Source: Oxalobacteraceae bacterium
Lineage (GTDB): Bacteria; Pseudomonadota; Gammaproteobacteria; Burkholderiales; Burkholderiaceae_D
Direction: 5' to 3'
Length of the DNA stretch: 64,000 nt
Assembly (NCBI GenBank): GCA_027490725.1
Contig: JAIXXN010000040.1
Coordinates: 84,457 to 148,456 of the forward strand
Each line of letters begins with the position of its first letter. Position 1 is the stretch's first letter. Below, in pieces: positions 1-11,108 of this stretch. A program made the translations under genes and the position numbers. The notes under the pieces are model-generated. The model ran no database searches. It saw only the letters and a list, made by a program, of their open reading frames with translations, and was not told the origin of the DNA.

Positions 1-304
1 GCGCCTGCACGTAGGCAAACAGCGTCAGGGCCACACCGCACAGGTAATAATAGGTCGCCGCAAACCCGGCGATACCGTAGCGCTGTGGCGACATGGTCGG
101 CAACTGGCAGAATAGCCAGGTCAGCGCCGCCAGCATGCCGGGGCCGAACAGCCACAGACTGGCGCGCGGGCCATAGCCATTCACGCTGCCATCGGCAGCC
201 CAGTGGATCGGCACCTGGGCCGGCAGTTGCGGCCAGCAATAGACCATCAGGGCGGTCAGTCCCGCAAGCAAGAACGTACTGAACACTAGAAACCGGGTTT
301 TCAT
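1..304 (-). CDS. SdpI-like (DUF1648) membrane protein, 3' end outside window
   Basis: Reading from the ATG at 304 towards base 1 gives an open frame that runs off the window. It begins with a hydrophobic segment (about residues 5-22), then a PxQVPxHWxxDGxxNGYG-type stretch at about residues 28-46, and further hydrophobic segments. That stretch is the hallmark of DUF1648/SdpI proteins, which in Bacillus act as membrane immunity and signal proteins with the repressor SdpR. Its ATG overlaps the stop of the upstream ArsR-type gene by one base (TGATG), so the two are translationally coupled. About 101 codons are visible. The family call rests on the N-terminal motif only. Whether there is any toxin partner cannot be seen. 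Confidence 0.72.
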   Translation of the reverse strand, partial: MKTRFLVFSTFLLAGLTALMVYCWPQLPAQVPIHWAADGSVNGYGPRASLWLFGPGMLAALTWLFCQLPTMSPQRYGIAGFAATYYYLCGVALTLFAYVQA

Positions 305-588
305 CACTTCCCTTCTCCCGTCGCCGGGGCATGTAAGTCCATCACCCAGGTCAGCACATCCTGCAGTACCGTGGTGTTCAGGCTATACCAGATGGTCTGC
401 TTGTCGCGCCGCCGCCGGATCAGATCGGCAGCCAGCAGCACGGCGAAGTGATGCGACATGGTGGGTTTGCTCATGGAAAAATGGGTCGCCAGCTCGCCCG
501 CACTGCGTTCGCCATCGCGCAACAGGCTCAGGATCTCGCGGCGCGCGGGATCGGCAATGGCTTTGAAAGTACGGTTGGCCAGCGACAT
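304..588 (-). CDS. ArsR/SdpR-family winged-helix autorepressor
   Basis: A 94-residue protein with the ArsR-type winged helix: a FKAIADPARREILSLL helix near the N-terminus, SAGELATHF and SMSKPTMSHH recognition region at about residues 29-50, and a C-terminal WYSLNTTVLQDVLTWV end. This closely follows Bacillus SdpR, including its NTTVLQD segment. No metal-binding CxC motif is present, so it is not a classical metal sensor. It is followed without a gap by the SdpI-like gene, the same regulator-membrane protein pair as in the sdpRI operon. In that system the repressor controls its own operon and is sequestered by the membrane partner; applying this here is inference. Confidence 0.85.
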   Translation of the reverse strand: MSLANRTFKAIADPARREILSLLRDGERSAGELATHFSMSKPTMSHHFAVLLAADLIRRRRDKQTIWYSLNTTVLQDVLTWVMDLHAPATGEGK

Positions 589-598
589 AATGAGATCA

Positions 599-625
599 AC
601 ATCTAATTAGATAATCATCTAAATA
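599..625 (-). promoter_or_regulatory. Palindromic operator upstream of the SdpR-like gene
   Basis: The perfect 12-bp palindrome ATCTAATTAGAT at 601-612 is followed by a second half-site-like ATCATCTAAAT. It lies 12 bases upstream of the regulator's ATG. An AT-rich palindrome in this position is what an ArsR-type autorepressor binds. The site also overlaps the likely promoter. Binding is inferred. Confidence 0.5.
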
Positions 626-634
626 TAGGCGCCG

Positions 635-661
635 AAAAACCCGAAGTCAAGCGACTTCGGG
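635..661 (-). terminator. Rho-independent terminator after marC
   Basis: On the minus strand an 8-9 bp GC-rich stem (CCGAAGTC / GACTTCGG, loop GCTT) is followed directly by TTTTT, just after the marC stop codon. Confidence 0.85.
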
Positions 662-667
662 CCGGGA

Positions 668-1273
668 TTACAGGGACTTGACGAACTCGCGGATACCGCC
701 CAGCAGCATCTCGATCGACATTGCCGTCAGAATCAGGCCCATCAGGCGTTCAAAGGCCGTCATCACCTGCGGGCCTAGTACTTTTTGCAAGCGCTCGGCG
801 CTCAGGAACACGGCCAGCCAGACGATGCCCACTGCCGCCAGCGCCGCCACGTGCACCAGCACTTCGCCGGTACTCTCGCGCGAGAACAGCAGCACGGTGG
901 CCAGTGCCGAAGGACCGGCCAGAGCCGGGATGGCCAGCGGCACGATGAAGGGCTCGCCCCCTTCGGTACGGCCCAGTACGCCATCCGGATGGGGGAAAAT
1001 CATGCGGATCGAGATCAGCAGCAGAATCACACTGCCGCCGATGCGCAGCGATACTTCCGACAACTGCAGTGCGGTCAGGAAGTGGCGCCCGAAGAACATG
1101 AAAATCAGCAGCAGCACGAAGGCGATCGCACATTCCCGCATCACGATGCGCGCTCGGCGCGCTGGTGGCACGGGATTCAGCACACTGGCAAACAGCGGCA
1201 CATTGCCGAAGGGATCGGTTACCAGCAGCAGCAGGATAAACGTCTGGAAGAAATTTTGGGTCATGGGCGCCAT
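668..1273 (-). CDS. MarC/YhgN-family integral membrane protein
   Basis: A 201-residue, highly hydrophobic protein with about six membrane helices. The N-terminal segment LLVTDPFGNVPLF (around residues 17-29) and the later SIRMIFP and PLAIPALAGPSALAT stretches are characteristic of the MarC family (UPF0056, YhgN/SnatA relatives), and the length fits the usual 200-210. Proposed roles in the family include small neutral amino-acid transport; MarC itself was wrongly linked to multiple drug resistance. The ATG at 1273 sits just after the upstream terminator, and a second ATG three codons in is an alternative start. It appears to be a single-gene transcript between two terminators. Confidence 0.85.
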   Translation of the reverse strand: MAPMTQNFFQTFILLLLVTDPFGNVPLFASVLNPVPPARRARIVMRECAIAFVLLLIFMFFGRHFLTALQLSEVSLRIGGSVILLLISIRMIFPHPDGVLGRTEGGEPFIVPLAIPALAGPSALATVLLFSRESTGEVLVHVAALAAVGIVWLAVFLSAERLQKVLGPQVMTAFERLMGLILTAMSIEMLLGGIREFVKSL

Positions 1274-1282
1274 CGCTTAAAT

Positions 1283-1305
1283 AAAAAACGGGAGCCACAG
1301 CTCCC
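1283..1305 (-). terminator. Terminator downstream of the phosphoribosyltransferase gene
   Basis: The stem GGGAGCTGTGGCTCCC on the minus strand is followed by GTTTTTT. It closes the purA-phosphoribosyltransferase transcript before marC. Confidence 0.8.
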
Positions 1306-1352
1306 ATTCCAAGTGTACCACCAGATTCAGCTGACGCCGCTCGACCGCAGCG

Positions 1353-1386
1353 CATGCGCATCGACCGAGCGTCGGCGATGCGCATG
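1353..1386. repeat. 11-bp inverted repeat
   Basis: CATGCGCATCG and its reverse complement CGATGCGCATG are separated by 12 bases, between the phosphoribosyltransferase stop and its terminator. It would form a stable hairpin in the mRNA 3' end, perhaps protecting the transcript. It has no U-tract, so it is not itself a terminator. Confidence 0.5.
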
Positions 1387-1412
1387 GCCTCGCGCCATCC
1401 GCTAGCCAGCGC

Positions 1413-1958
1413 TTACTCGGCGCTCTCGCCTTTCTTGATCCACGCCGCCAGCTGGTGCGGACGCAGGCCGTCGTAATCTTCGAACGGCTGATGGATCCAC
1501 GGGTTGTGTGGCAGTTCTTCCATCTGGTAATCCGGCTTGAATACCGAGCAACCTTTGGTCCAGATCACTGCCGAGCGCACTTCCGTTACGTCAGGGAAGT
1601 TTTCCGTCAGGTGTTTCATGACTTTCACCAGCGTCACGCCGGAGTCAGCCAGATCGTCCACCAGCAGGATGCGACCGCGCAGCGGGCCTTTGGTCATCGT
1701 CATGTATTTGGCGATGTCCAGATCACCGCGCACGGTGCCCGCTTCTTCGCGGTAGGAACTGGTCGACAGAATCGCCAGTGGCACATCGAAAATACGCGAG
1801 AACACATCGCCGGGACGCACGCCGCCGCGCGCCAGGCACAGCACCTGGTCAAACTTCCAGCCCGATTCATGGACTTTCAGTGCCAGACGCTCGATCAGAC
1901 GGTGATACTCATCCCAGCTGACCCAGAGGTGTTTTTCGTTCGATTGTGGGTTGCTCAT
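1413..1958 (-). CDS. Purine-type phosphoribosyltransferase
   Basis: A 181-residue protein with the PRPP-binding signature ILLVDDLADSGVTL at about residues 97-110 and the CLARGGVRPGD loop near residue 41. It is a type I phosphoribosyltransferase, probably acting on hypoxanthine/guanine or xanthine in purine salvage. The ATG at 1958 was chosen over an upstream in-frame extension because AAGGAA lies 5-6 bases before it and the extension has no family similarity and overlaps the purA end. It follows purA by 13 bases, which suits a purine pathway operon. The precise base preference cannot be read from the sequence. Confidence 0.85.
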   Translation of the reverse strand: MSNPQSNEKHLWVSWDEYHRLIERLALKVHESGWKFDQVLCLARGGVRPGDVFSRIFDVPLAILSTSSYREEAGTVRGDLDIAKYMTMTKGPLRGRILLVDDLADSGVTLVKVMKHLTENFPDVTEVRSAVIWTKGCSVFKPDYQMEELPHNPWIHQPFEDYDGLRPHQLAAWIKKGESAE

Positions 1959-1971
1959 AACAGTTCCTTGA

Positions 1972-4447
<2,476 letters not shown>

Positions 4448-4586
4448 GGGAAACTGAGACTGAAGTAATTAAAAAATGAACAATGCGCAACGCGCACGTC
4501 GACCGACAAGCGGTAGGCCGAACCTGATATTTTACGCGAAAATGCGTTTTGGCAGGAGAAAAAGATGCACTAAAGCACAAGGAACC

Positions 4587-4622
4587 GCCCTGACCGGATG
4601 CCATCCGGCATCCGGTCAGGGC
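4587..4622. repeat. 16-bp perfect inverted repeat between hflC and hisZ
   Basis: Arms at 4587-4602 and 4607-4622 (left arm GCCCTGACCGGATGCC) are perfect complements around a 4-base loop. This would be a very stable hairpin just downstream of hflC on the minus strand. No T-run follows, so termination would have to be Rho-assisted; it may instead stabilise the hflKC mRNA. Confidence 0.7.
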
Positions 4623-4670
4623 TCCCCTAGGGGTTCCCCTAGGGGCTCCCCAAGGGGTTCCCTTAGGGGT
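4622..4670. repeat. 12-bp-period array of small palindromes
   Basis: Four successive 10-bp palindrome-like units, CCCCTAGGGG, CCCCTAGGGG, CCCCAAGGGG and CCCTTAGGGG, are spaced by 2 bases, immediately after the hflC stop codon. It sits next to the 16-bp hairpin. No gene explains it. Confidence 0.75.
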
Positions 4671-4676
4671 CAGGCC

Positions 4677-5591
4677 TTACTTCTTGCCCGCAGCAGGGGC
4701 GGCGCCACCGGCAGTGCCGGAGCTTTTGAAGTATTTGAAGAAGTCGGAACTGCTATCCATCACCATCACGTCGCCGTGATTTTTGAAGGTGGCGCGATAC
4801 GCTTCCAGACTACGGTAGAACTTGTAGAACTCGGGGTTTTTACCGAAAGCATCGGCATAGATAGCCGACGCCTTGGCATCGCCCTCACCGCGAATCTGCT
4901 CGGCATCGCGATACGCTTCGGCCAGAATCACGGAGCGCTGGCGGTCGGCATCGGCACGGATTTTTTCCGAATCGGCCGAACCGGTCGAACGCAGTTCATT
5001 GGCCACGCGCAGACGCTCGGCCTTCATGCGGTCATACACCGAGTTATTAATCTGCTCGACGTACTCGACCCGCTTCAGGCGTACATCGATGATCTCGACA
5101 CCGATCTGGGTGGCCTCGGCCACCACCTTGGTGCGGATACCCTCCATCACCTTGCCGCGCTGACCAGAAATCACTTCACCCACGGTACGTTTGGTAATTT
5201 CTTCGTTGAGTGCCGCCTTGACGATTTGCGACATACGGTCGCGCGCACGGTTTTCATCACCATTGAAGGTCACGTAATACAGCTTGGCCTGACCATCGGC
5301 GCGGCCGATGCGCCATTTCACGAAACTGTCGACCAGAATATTCATCTTCTCGGCAGTAATGAAACGCTCGGCATCGGCCGATTCGATCGTCAACAGACGG
5401 TTATCGAGGAACACCACGTTCTGGAACGGCGGTGGCAGCTTGAAGTGCAGGCCCGGCTCGCGGATCACTTCCTTGATCTGGCCCAGCGCGAATACGATCG
5501 CATATTTGCGCTGATCGACCACGAACACGGTGGACGACAGCAGCAGGAAGGCGACAAACGCCGCCACAAGGGTACTGGCTATACGGTTCAT
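4677..5591 (-). CDS. hflC: HflC, SPFH protein modulating FtsH
   Basis: A 304-residue SPFH/band-7 protein with an N-terminal membrane anchor (about residues 7-24) followed by VDQRKYAIVFALGQIKEV, the band-7 domain, an Ala/Glu/Arg-rich helical stretch (ADADRQRSVILAEAYRDAEQ, about 215-235) and a YKFYRSLEAYRATF C-terminal segment. HflC with HflK forms a large membrane cage around the FtsH protease and tunes degradation of membrane proteins. The stop of hflK overlaps this start by one base (TAATG), consistent with 1:1 production. The C-terminal tail is Ala/Gly-rich. Confidence 0.95.
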   Translation of the reverse strand: MNRIASTLVAAFVAFLLLSSTVFVVDQRKYAIVFALGQIKEVIREPGLHFKLPPPFQNVVFLDNRLLTIESADAERFITAEKMNILVDSFVKWRIGRADGQAKLYYVTFNGDENRARDRMSQIVKAALNEEITKRTVGEVISGQRGKVMEGIRTKVVAEATQIGVEIIDVRLKRVEYVEQINNSVYDRMKAERLRVANELRSTGSADSEKIRADADRQRSVILAEAYRDAEQIRGEGDAKASAIYADAFGKNPEFYKFYRSLEAYRATFKNHGDVMVMDSSSDFFKYFKSSGTAGGAAPAAGKK

Positions 5592-6871
5592 TAACGGCTC
5601 TCCCGGTCACGTAAGGCTTCGCGCGCACGCGGATCACGCTGACGGTTCACTTCCACCGTCGGAATTGCTTCAGTGCTGGCAGCAGCAGGTTTGGCGGCGT
5701 TGGCAACATCGCTGGCTGCAGCCTGCGCAATCAACTTATCAAGCGGCAGATACAGCAGATTGCTGCCCGATTTAGCATCCACCATCACCTTGCTGGCACT
5801 CGAGTAAATCTGCTGCATGGTTTCCAGATACATCCGGTCACGCGTCACGGCAGGCGCTTTCTGATACTCGGTCAGCACTTGTTTGAAGCGGGCTGCGTTA
5901 CCGGTAGCGTTTTCTACCACCATCGAGCGATAGCCTTCCGATTCCTGCAACAGGCGCGACGCGGTACCGTGAGCTTTCGGAATCACGTCATTGGCGTAGG
6001 CCTGACCTTCATTCTTCTGGCGTTCGCGGTCCTGCCCTGCCCGTACGGCATCGTCAAACGCCACTTGCACCTGCTCGGGCGGCTGCACGGCCTGCAGCGT
6101 AACGTTCGACACCAGCACGCCGGAAGCGTAGCGGTCGAGGATCTGCTGCATCAGTTGCTGGGTTTCCAGCGCCACTTTGTCACGGCCTTCATACAGCACA
6201 AAGTCCATCTTGTTCTTGCCGACGATTTCGCGGATGGCCGTTTCAGCCACCTGACGCACGGTATCTTCTTCGTCGCGGTTATTCAGCAGCCAGGCCACCG
6301 GATCTTTCAGCTTGAACTGCACGGCGAACTGGATGTCGATGATATTTTCATCGTCCGTCAGCATCAGCGACTCGCGCGCCTGCTTGTTCTTGATATTGCC
6401 GCGATAGCCGATTTCCACCATGCGCATCTGCGACACTTTCACCGTTTCATCGCTCTGGAACGGATACGGCCAGCGCCAGTTAAAACCGGCACCGGTGGTG
6501 TGGCTGATTTTGCCGAAGGTGTAGACCACGCCGGTCTGACCTTCCTGCACGATGAAGGAACCGCTGGCCAGCCAGATCAGGCCGATTACCGCGGCCACGG
6601 CGCCAGCCGTGGCACGCAGGCCGGCAGCATCCGGACCGGGACGATTTGGCGGCGTCGCACCGCCATTACCGTCCGGGCGCTTGTTCTGGCCGAACAGACC
6701 GTTCAGGCGCTGATTGAAATCGCGCCACAGCTGTTCCATATCGGGCGGGCCTTCGCCCGGCTTTTTGCCTTCGTTGGCTTGCGGCTTGCCGTCCTGCTGA
6801 TCCGAACCCCAGCGCGGGTCATTCAGATTGGCTTTCAGGCCGAGACGTTTAAAAATCGAGGGGACACGCAT
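5591..6871 (-). CDS. hflK: HflK, SPFH protein modulating FtsH
   Basis: A 426-residue partner of HflC. It has a Gly/Pro/Asn-rich cytoplasmic N-terminus (RWGSDQQDGKP, GGATPPNRPGPD), one membrane helix at about residues 85-105, the start of the band-7 domain at VQEGQTGVVYTFGKISHTTG, and a helical C-terminal half rich in Ala/Gln/Glu. An N-terminal low-complexity region and a length near 420 are normal for HflK. It overlaps hflX upstream and hflC downstream by one base each, so hflX-hflK-hflC form one translationally coupled unit. Confidence 0.95.
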   Translation of the reverse strand: MRVPSIFKRLGLKANLNDPRWGSDQQDGKPQANEGKKPGEGPPDMEQLWRDFNQRLNGLFGQNKRPDGNGGATPPNRPGPDAAGLRATAGAVAAVIGLIWLASGSFIVQEGQTGVVYTFGKISHTTGAGFNWRWPYPFQSDETVKVSQMRMVEIGYRGNIKNKQARESLMLTDDENIIDIQFAVQFKLKDPVAWLLNNRDEEDTVRQVAETAIREIVGKNKMDFVLYEGRDKVALETQQLMQQILDRYASGVLVSNVTLQAVQPPEQVQVAFDDAVRAGQDRERQKNEGQAYANDVIPKAHGTASRLLQESEGYRSMVVENATGNAARFKQVLTEYQKAPAVTRDRMYLETMQQIYSSASKVMVDAKSGSNLLYLPLDKLIAQAAASDVANAAKPAAASTEAIPTVEVNRQRDPRAREALRDRESR

Positions 6872-8097
6872 TAGTGTGATCCAACTTGAGTGAGGGTGGG
6901 ACTGCTTGCTGCTGCCGTGACATCTTCTGCGTCGGTCGCTTCTGCTGCTGGTGCTGCTATTTCTGGTGCTGCTAGTTCTGCTGTCTCGCCATCCTCGCAG
7001 TCATAGGCCTGCTGGAGCCGCGCACCGGGCGCCTGCTTGGCCCATTCGACAATGGCGCCACGCATCAGATCCAGACCAGCACCCGTACGGGCACTGAGGA
7101 ATACGCGGGAAATCTTATCATATTCATCGCGCTCAACCGAGGGCTCCAGTTCGGCCGCGTCGATCTTATTCCACACCAGAATCTGCGGAATGTGATCGGC
7201 GCCGATTTCCTTGAGCACCAGATTAACCTGCTCGATCTGCTCCATGCGCACCGGCGATGAGGCATCGACCACGTGCAGCAGCAGATCAGCATGGATGGTT
7301 TCTTCCAGCGTAGCGCGGAATGCCGCTACCAGCTGGTGTGGCAGTTCGCGCACAAAACCAACCGTATCGGACACCACCACATTGCCCACTTCCTGCCCCA
7401 TGTAGACGCGGCGCGAAGTGGTATCAAGGGTAGCGAACAGCTGGTCGGCGACGTACACGCCGGCCTTGGTCAGGGCATTGAACAGGGTCGATTTGCCGGC
7501 ATTGGTATAGCCGACCAGCGACACCGAAAAGGTCTGACTGCGGCCACGCGAACGGCGCTGGGTTTCATGCTGCTTGCGCAGCTTGTCCAGACGCGCGCGC
7601 AGCGCTTTGACACGCTCGCCGATCAGCCGGCGGTCGGTCTCGAGCTGGGTTTCACCGGGACCGCGCAGACCGATACCGCCCTTCTGACGTTCCAGGTGAG
7701 TCCAGCCGCGAATCAGGCGGGTCGCCAGATGCTGCAACTGGGCCAGCTCGACCTGCAGCTTACCTTCATGGGAAGCGGCACGCTGGGCGAAGATATCGAG
7801 AATCAGGCTGGTGCGGTCCAGCACGCGGATATTCAGGCGCTTTTCCAGATTGCGCTGCTGGGCAGGCGACAGTGCATGGTTGAAGATGACGATTTCGATG
7901 CCGTGATCGAGCACCGCGAGGCCGATTTCGTCAGCCTTGCCGCTGCCGACGAAGTAGGCGGCGTCCGGCGCCGCCCGCTTGGCCGTGATGGTCGTGATCG
8001 GATCTGCACCGGCCGAACGGGCCAGTAATTGCAGTTCCTCGACGCTGGCGGCGAAATCGCCCTGACCGAAGTCGATACCGACTAGTGCAGCACGCAT
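6871..8097 (-). CDS. hflX: GTPase HflX, ribosome rescue/splitting factor
   Basis: A 408-residue GTPase. The N-terminal HflX domain (VGSGKADEI near residue 50, GLRGPGETQLETDRR around 150) precedes a helical linker and the G domain with the P-loop GYTNAGKSTLFN (about 200-211), DTVGFVRELP and the NKID motif. In E. coli HflX splits stalled 70S ribosomes during heat stress. The C-terminus ends in an Ala/Thr/Glu-rich tail with no motif. It follows hfq by 48 bases, the arrangement known from E. coli hfq-hflX-hflK-hflC. Confidence 0.95.
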   Translation of the reverse strand: MRAALVGIDFGQGDFAASVEELQLLARSAGADPITTITAKRAAPDAAYFVGSGKADEIGLAVLDHGIEIVIFNHALSPAQQRNLEKRLNIRVLDRTSLILDIFAQRAASHEGKLQVELAQLQHLATRLIRGWTHLERQKGGIGLRGPGETQLETDRRLIGERVKALRARLDKLRKQHETQRRSRGRSQTFSVSLVGYTNAGKSTLFNALTKAGVYVADQLFATLDTTSRRVYMGQEVGNVVVSDTVGFVRELPHQLVAAFRATLEETIHADLLLHVVDASSPVRMEQIEQVNLVLKEIGADHIPQILVWNKIDAAELEPSVERDEYDKISRVFLSARTGAGLDLMRGAIVEWAKQAPGARLQQAYDCEDGETAELAAPEIAAPAAEATDAEDVTAAASSPTLTQVGSH

Positions 8098-8145
8098 ACG
8101 GTCAGGCTAGTGAGACAGGTGAATGGTAGACGTTGCGGCAAGTGC

Positions 8146-8382
8146 TTATTCCGCGTCCGAATCGATGCTCAGGTTGACGGCACGTGCCGGCACCACGGTC
8201 GAAATGGCGTGCTTGTAGACCATTTGCGTCACGGTATTGCGCAGCAGCACAACGTACTGATCGAAGGATTCGATGTGACCTTGCAGCTTGATGCCGTTGA
8301 CCAGATAGATCGATACCGGCACGTGCTCTTTGCGCAAGGCATTGAGGAATGGGTCTTGTAACAGTTGCCCTTTGTTGCTCAT
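8146..8382 (-). CDS. hfq: RNA chaperone Hfq
   Basis: A 78-residue Sm-like protein with [20 protein letters not shown] (Sm1) and the [19 protein letters not shown]m2 region including the YKHA motif. It forms a hexameric ring that pairs small RNAs with mRNAs. The ATG at 8382 was chosen because GGAGC lies 6 bases upstream and the residues before it do not match the family. The intergenic region upstream (8,383-8,575) probably contains its own promoter as well as the 3' end of der. Confidence 0.97.
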   Translation of the reverse strand: MSNKGQLLQDPFLNALRKEHVPVSIYLVNGIKLQGHIESFDQYVVLLRNTVTQMVYKHAISTVVPARAVNLSIDSDAE

Positions 8383-8529
8383 AACAGCTCCATTTTTGTG
8401 TTGTTGTGTTCGATTTGGAGGCGAAACGCTTAATTTCAAGTACGTGGCTCAACGAAAGTCAAATGATTTCCGTTGAAACACCGCTCGCCAGAGAGAGAAT
8501 GGTGCTTCTAAGCCACTGTAACCTGTTTT

Positions 8530-8563
8530 GACTTTTTTTGCTTTGTGTAGCGCAAAAAAAGTC
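8530..8563 (-). terminator. Hairpin downstream of der
   Basis: Twelve-base arms GACTTTTTTTGC and GCAAAAAAAGTC flank a 10-base loop, 13 bases after the der stop. The arms themselves are A/T runs, so the minus-strand transcript ends in U-rich sequence. It probably separates the bamB-der operon from hfq-hflXKC, as an A/U-rich terminator. Confidence 0.55.
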
Positions 8564-8575
8564 CTTAAAAACGCC

Positions 8576-9922
8576 TTATTTTCCGCCCGTTTTCGAGAAC
8601 GGGTTCTTACCGGTACGCAGTTCGATGCGCAAAGGCGTACCGATCAGCGAGAAGGTGTCGCGGAAATGCTTTTCCAGATAGCGTTTGTAGGGTTCGCCTA
8701 CCGCATCCAGTGCATTGCCGTGAATCACGATTACCGGCGGGTTCATGCCACCCTGGTGCGCATAGCGCAACTTCGGACGGATCGAACCCTTACGCCGCGG
8801 CTCCTGCTTCTCGACCGCTTCGATCAGCGCACGGGTCAGCTTCGGCGTGGACAGATTCGCCGTGGCAGCGGCATAGGCCGAGTCCACCGACTTCATCAGT
8901 GGGCCAATGCCCTGCGCTTTCAGCGCCGAGATGAAGTGGGTCTTGGCGAACGACAGGAAGTCCAGCTTGCGGTCGATATCGATCTTGATTTCATCGCGTT
9001 CGTCGGTGCGCAGACCATCCCACTTGTTGACGGCTACCACCAGTGCGCGGCCCGTCTCCAGCACGAAGCCGGCGATGTGGGCATCCTGCTCGGAGATGTC
9101 CTGCTGGGCATCCAGCAGCAGCACCACCACGTTGGCTTCCGAGATCGACTGCAGGGTTTTCACGACCGAGAATTTCTCGATCGCTTCGAACACCTTGCCG
9201 CGACGGCGGATACCGGCGGTGTCGATCAGGGTGTACTGCTTGCCTTCGCGCTCGAACGGAATCTCGATCGAATCACGGGTGGTACCCGGCATGTCGAAGG
9301 CGATCACGCGTTCTTCACCCAGCAAGGTGTTGATCAGGGTCGACTTGCCGACGTTAGGACGGCCAACCAGCGCGATCTTGATGCCGTGGTCGGTCTTTTC
9401 CAGCTCTTCCGGATCTTCCGGACGCTGGGCAAACGCCAGGTTCAACGCCTCTTCCACCAGATCGGCCACGCCATCGCCGTGTGCCGACGAAATCGAATAC
9501 GGTTCGCCCAGACCCAGTTCGTAGAAATCCGCCACCACCGAGGTGTAGCGCATGCCTTCCGATTTGTTCACGACCAGCATCACCGGACGACCGCTCTTAC
9601 GCAGGAAGTCGGTGATGGTTTTGTCGTGCGGCGTCAGACCCTGACGGCCATCGACCAGAAACACGACGATGTCGGCTTCGGCCACGGCCTGCTTGGTCTG
9701 CAGTGCCATCTGGTGCATGATGCCTTCCTTGGCGACCGGCTCGAAGCCGCCCGTGTCGATGACGAGGAAGGGACGTTCGCCGACACGGCCCTCGCCGTAG
9801 TGACGATCACGCGTCAGCCCGGGCAAGTCCGCCACCAGCGCGTCGCGCGAGCGGGTCAGACGATTGAACAAGGTCGATTTCCCTACATTGGGTCGACCCA
9901 CTAGTGCGATTACCGGCTTCAT
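8576..9922 (-). CDS. der: Ribosome biogenesis GTPase Der (EngA)
   Basis: A 448-residue protein with two tandem G domains: the first P-loop GRPNVGKST at about residues 9-17, the second GRPNVGKST near 190, each with its own DxPG and NKxD elements, then a KH-like C-terminal domain. Der is essential for maturation of the 50S subunit. The two G domains and the [17 protein letters not shown] segment identify it clearly. It lies 3 bases downstream of bamB, an arrangement conserved in proteobacteria. Confidence 0.97.
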   Translation of the reverse strand: MKPVIALVGRPNVGKSTLFNRLTRSRDALVADLPGLTRDRHYGEGRVGERPFLVIDTGGFEPVAKEGIMHQMALQTKQAVAEADIVVFLVDGRQGLTPHDKTITDFLRKSGRPVMLVVNKSEGMRYTSVVADFYELGLGEPYSISSAHGDGVADLVEEALNLAFAQRPEDPEELEKTDHGIKIALVGRPNVGKSTLINTLLGEERVIAFDMPGTTRDSIEIPFEREGKQYTLIDTAGIRRRGKVFEAIEKFSVVKTLQSISEANVVVLLLDAQQDISEQDAHIAGFVLETGRALVVAVNKWDGLRTDERDEIKIDIDRKLDFLSFAKTHFISALKAQGIGPLMKSVDSAYAAATANLSTPKLTRALIEAVEKQEPRRKGSIRPKLRYAHQGGMNPPVIVIHGNALDAVGEPYKRYLEKHFRDTFSLIGTPLRIELRTGKNPFSKTGGK

Positions 9923-9925
9923 TAT

Positions 9926-11062
9926 TTACTCGACCGCGAGTGCGGTCACTGTCCCTGATTGGGTTTGGAAAATCAAATTCGCGCCGGCGATCACAGGATC
10001 CGATTGAATCGGGCTGCCATCGGTCGCGGCGCGACCTATAAATGCGCCATCTTCCCGCGACAGGAGATGGACATACCCCTGGAAGTCACCCACTGCCACG
10101 GCACGACCGTACGACACAGGGGTCGACAGGCGGCGGTAGGACAGTTTGTCATTCTTCCAGGCGTTGCTGCCGTTTTCACGGCTGTAGGCTGCAACTTCAC
10201 CTTTGTCGTCGGAGACGAATACAAAACGCTGATCCACCGACACGCCCACATCGGACGACGCCGGCTTGCTCCAGTGCGGCGCACCGGTCAGCGCATCAAA
10301 GCAGGCAACCCGGCCCTGATACGACACCGCGCACACATCTTTTTCGAAGATCACCGGGGTACCGGCGATATCGGTAACACGTTCCAGTTCGGTCGCGCCG
10401 CGTGGCTCACCAACCACCACTTCGAAGCGCTGCAGACCGGTTGCCAGCGTCAGCACCAGCAGCTTGCCGCCCGGCTGGGCCACATACACGTTAGGGCCAT
10501 TGATCACCATGCCGGGCGCATTGCGCAGCGTCAGGGCCGGGGTAGTACGGGCCACCGACCAGCGTTTTACGCCGGTTTTGGCGTCGTAGGCAGTGATCTG
10601 GTTATCCACACTGCGCACCACCACCACCCCGCCACCGACTACCGGTGCCGACAGCACTTCACTGCTAGCTTGTGCTTTCCACAATTGTTTACCATTGGCG
10701 TCGTACGCAAGGATAACACCCTTGGTGCCACCCACTGCCAGTACCTCGCCATCGCTGCCCACACCGGCCGTCAGATCGGTGCCGGTTTTGACGCGCCACT
10801 GCTCTTTACCGGTGGCCGCATTCAGACGTGCCAGCACGCCATCACCGTCGGCCACGTACAGGTTTTCGCCGACCAGTGCCGGAGTAAACACCGCATTGCC
10901 GGCTTTACCCAGCGAGTATTTCCATACCGTGCGCGGGGTCGCGCCACCTTTCAGATCAAGCAGCGCGGCAGGCTGGATCTTGGTATCTTTGGACGAGAAC
11001 AAGGAACAGCCGGCCAACATCGTCAGCAAGCCTGCAGCAATAACTTTTTCGGTAATACGCAT
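9926..11062 (-). CDS. bamB: Outer-membrane assembly lipoprotein BamB
   Basis: A 378-residue lipoprotein with a signal peptide and the lipobox LAGC at residues 16-19, followed by an eight-bladed beta-propeller whose blades show repeated AxDxxTGxxxW motifs (LNAATGKEQW, YDAKTGVKRW, FDALTGAPHW). BamB is the scaffold of the BAM complex that folds outer-membrane porins. It sits between the YfgM-like gene and der, the usual neighbourhood. Confidence 0.95.
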   Translation of the reverse strand: MRITEKVIAAGLLTMLAGCSLFSSKDTKIQPAALLDLKGGATPRTVWKYSLGKAGNAVFTPALVGENLYVADGDGVLARLNAATGKEQWRVKTGTDLTAGVGSDGEVLAVGGTKGVILAYDANGKQLWKAQASSEVLSAPVVGGGVVVVRSVDNQITAYDAKTGVKRWSVARTTPALTLRNAPGMVINGPNVYVAQPGGKLLVLTLATGLQRFEVVVGEPRGATELERVTDIAGTPVIFEKDVCAVSYQGRVACFDALTGAPHWSKPASSDVGVSVDQRFVFVSDDKGEVAAYSRENGSNAWKNDKLSYRRLSTPVSYGRAVAVGDFQGYVHLLSREDGAFIGRAATDGSPIQSDPVIAGANLIFQTQSGTVTALAVE

Positions 11063-11108
11063 ATTTCAACCTTGATCTGAGCGCGCCGCCCGGGGCGGCG
11101 CTGAAACA

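Noticed and set aside
678..1280. Plus-strand frame opposite marC
   Set aside because: Low-complexity Ser/Arg translation with no ribosome site; it is the complement of the MarC coding sequence.
4622..4670. CRISPR-like array
   Set aside because: The units are 10 bases with 2-base gaps and no unique spacers.
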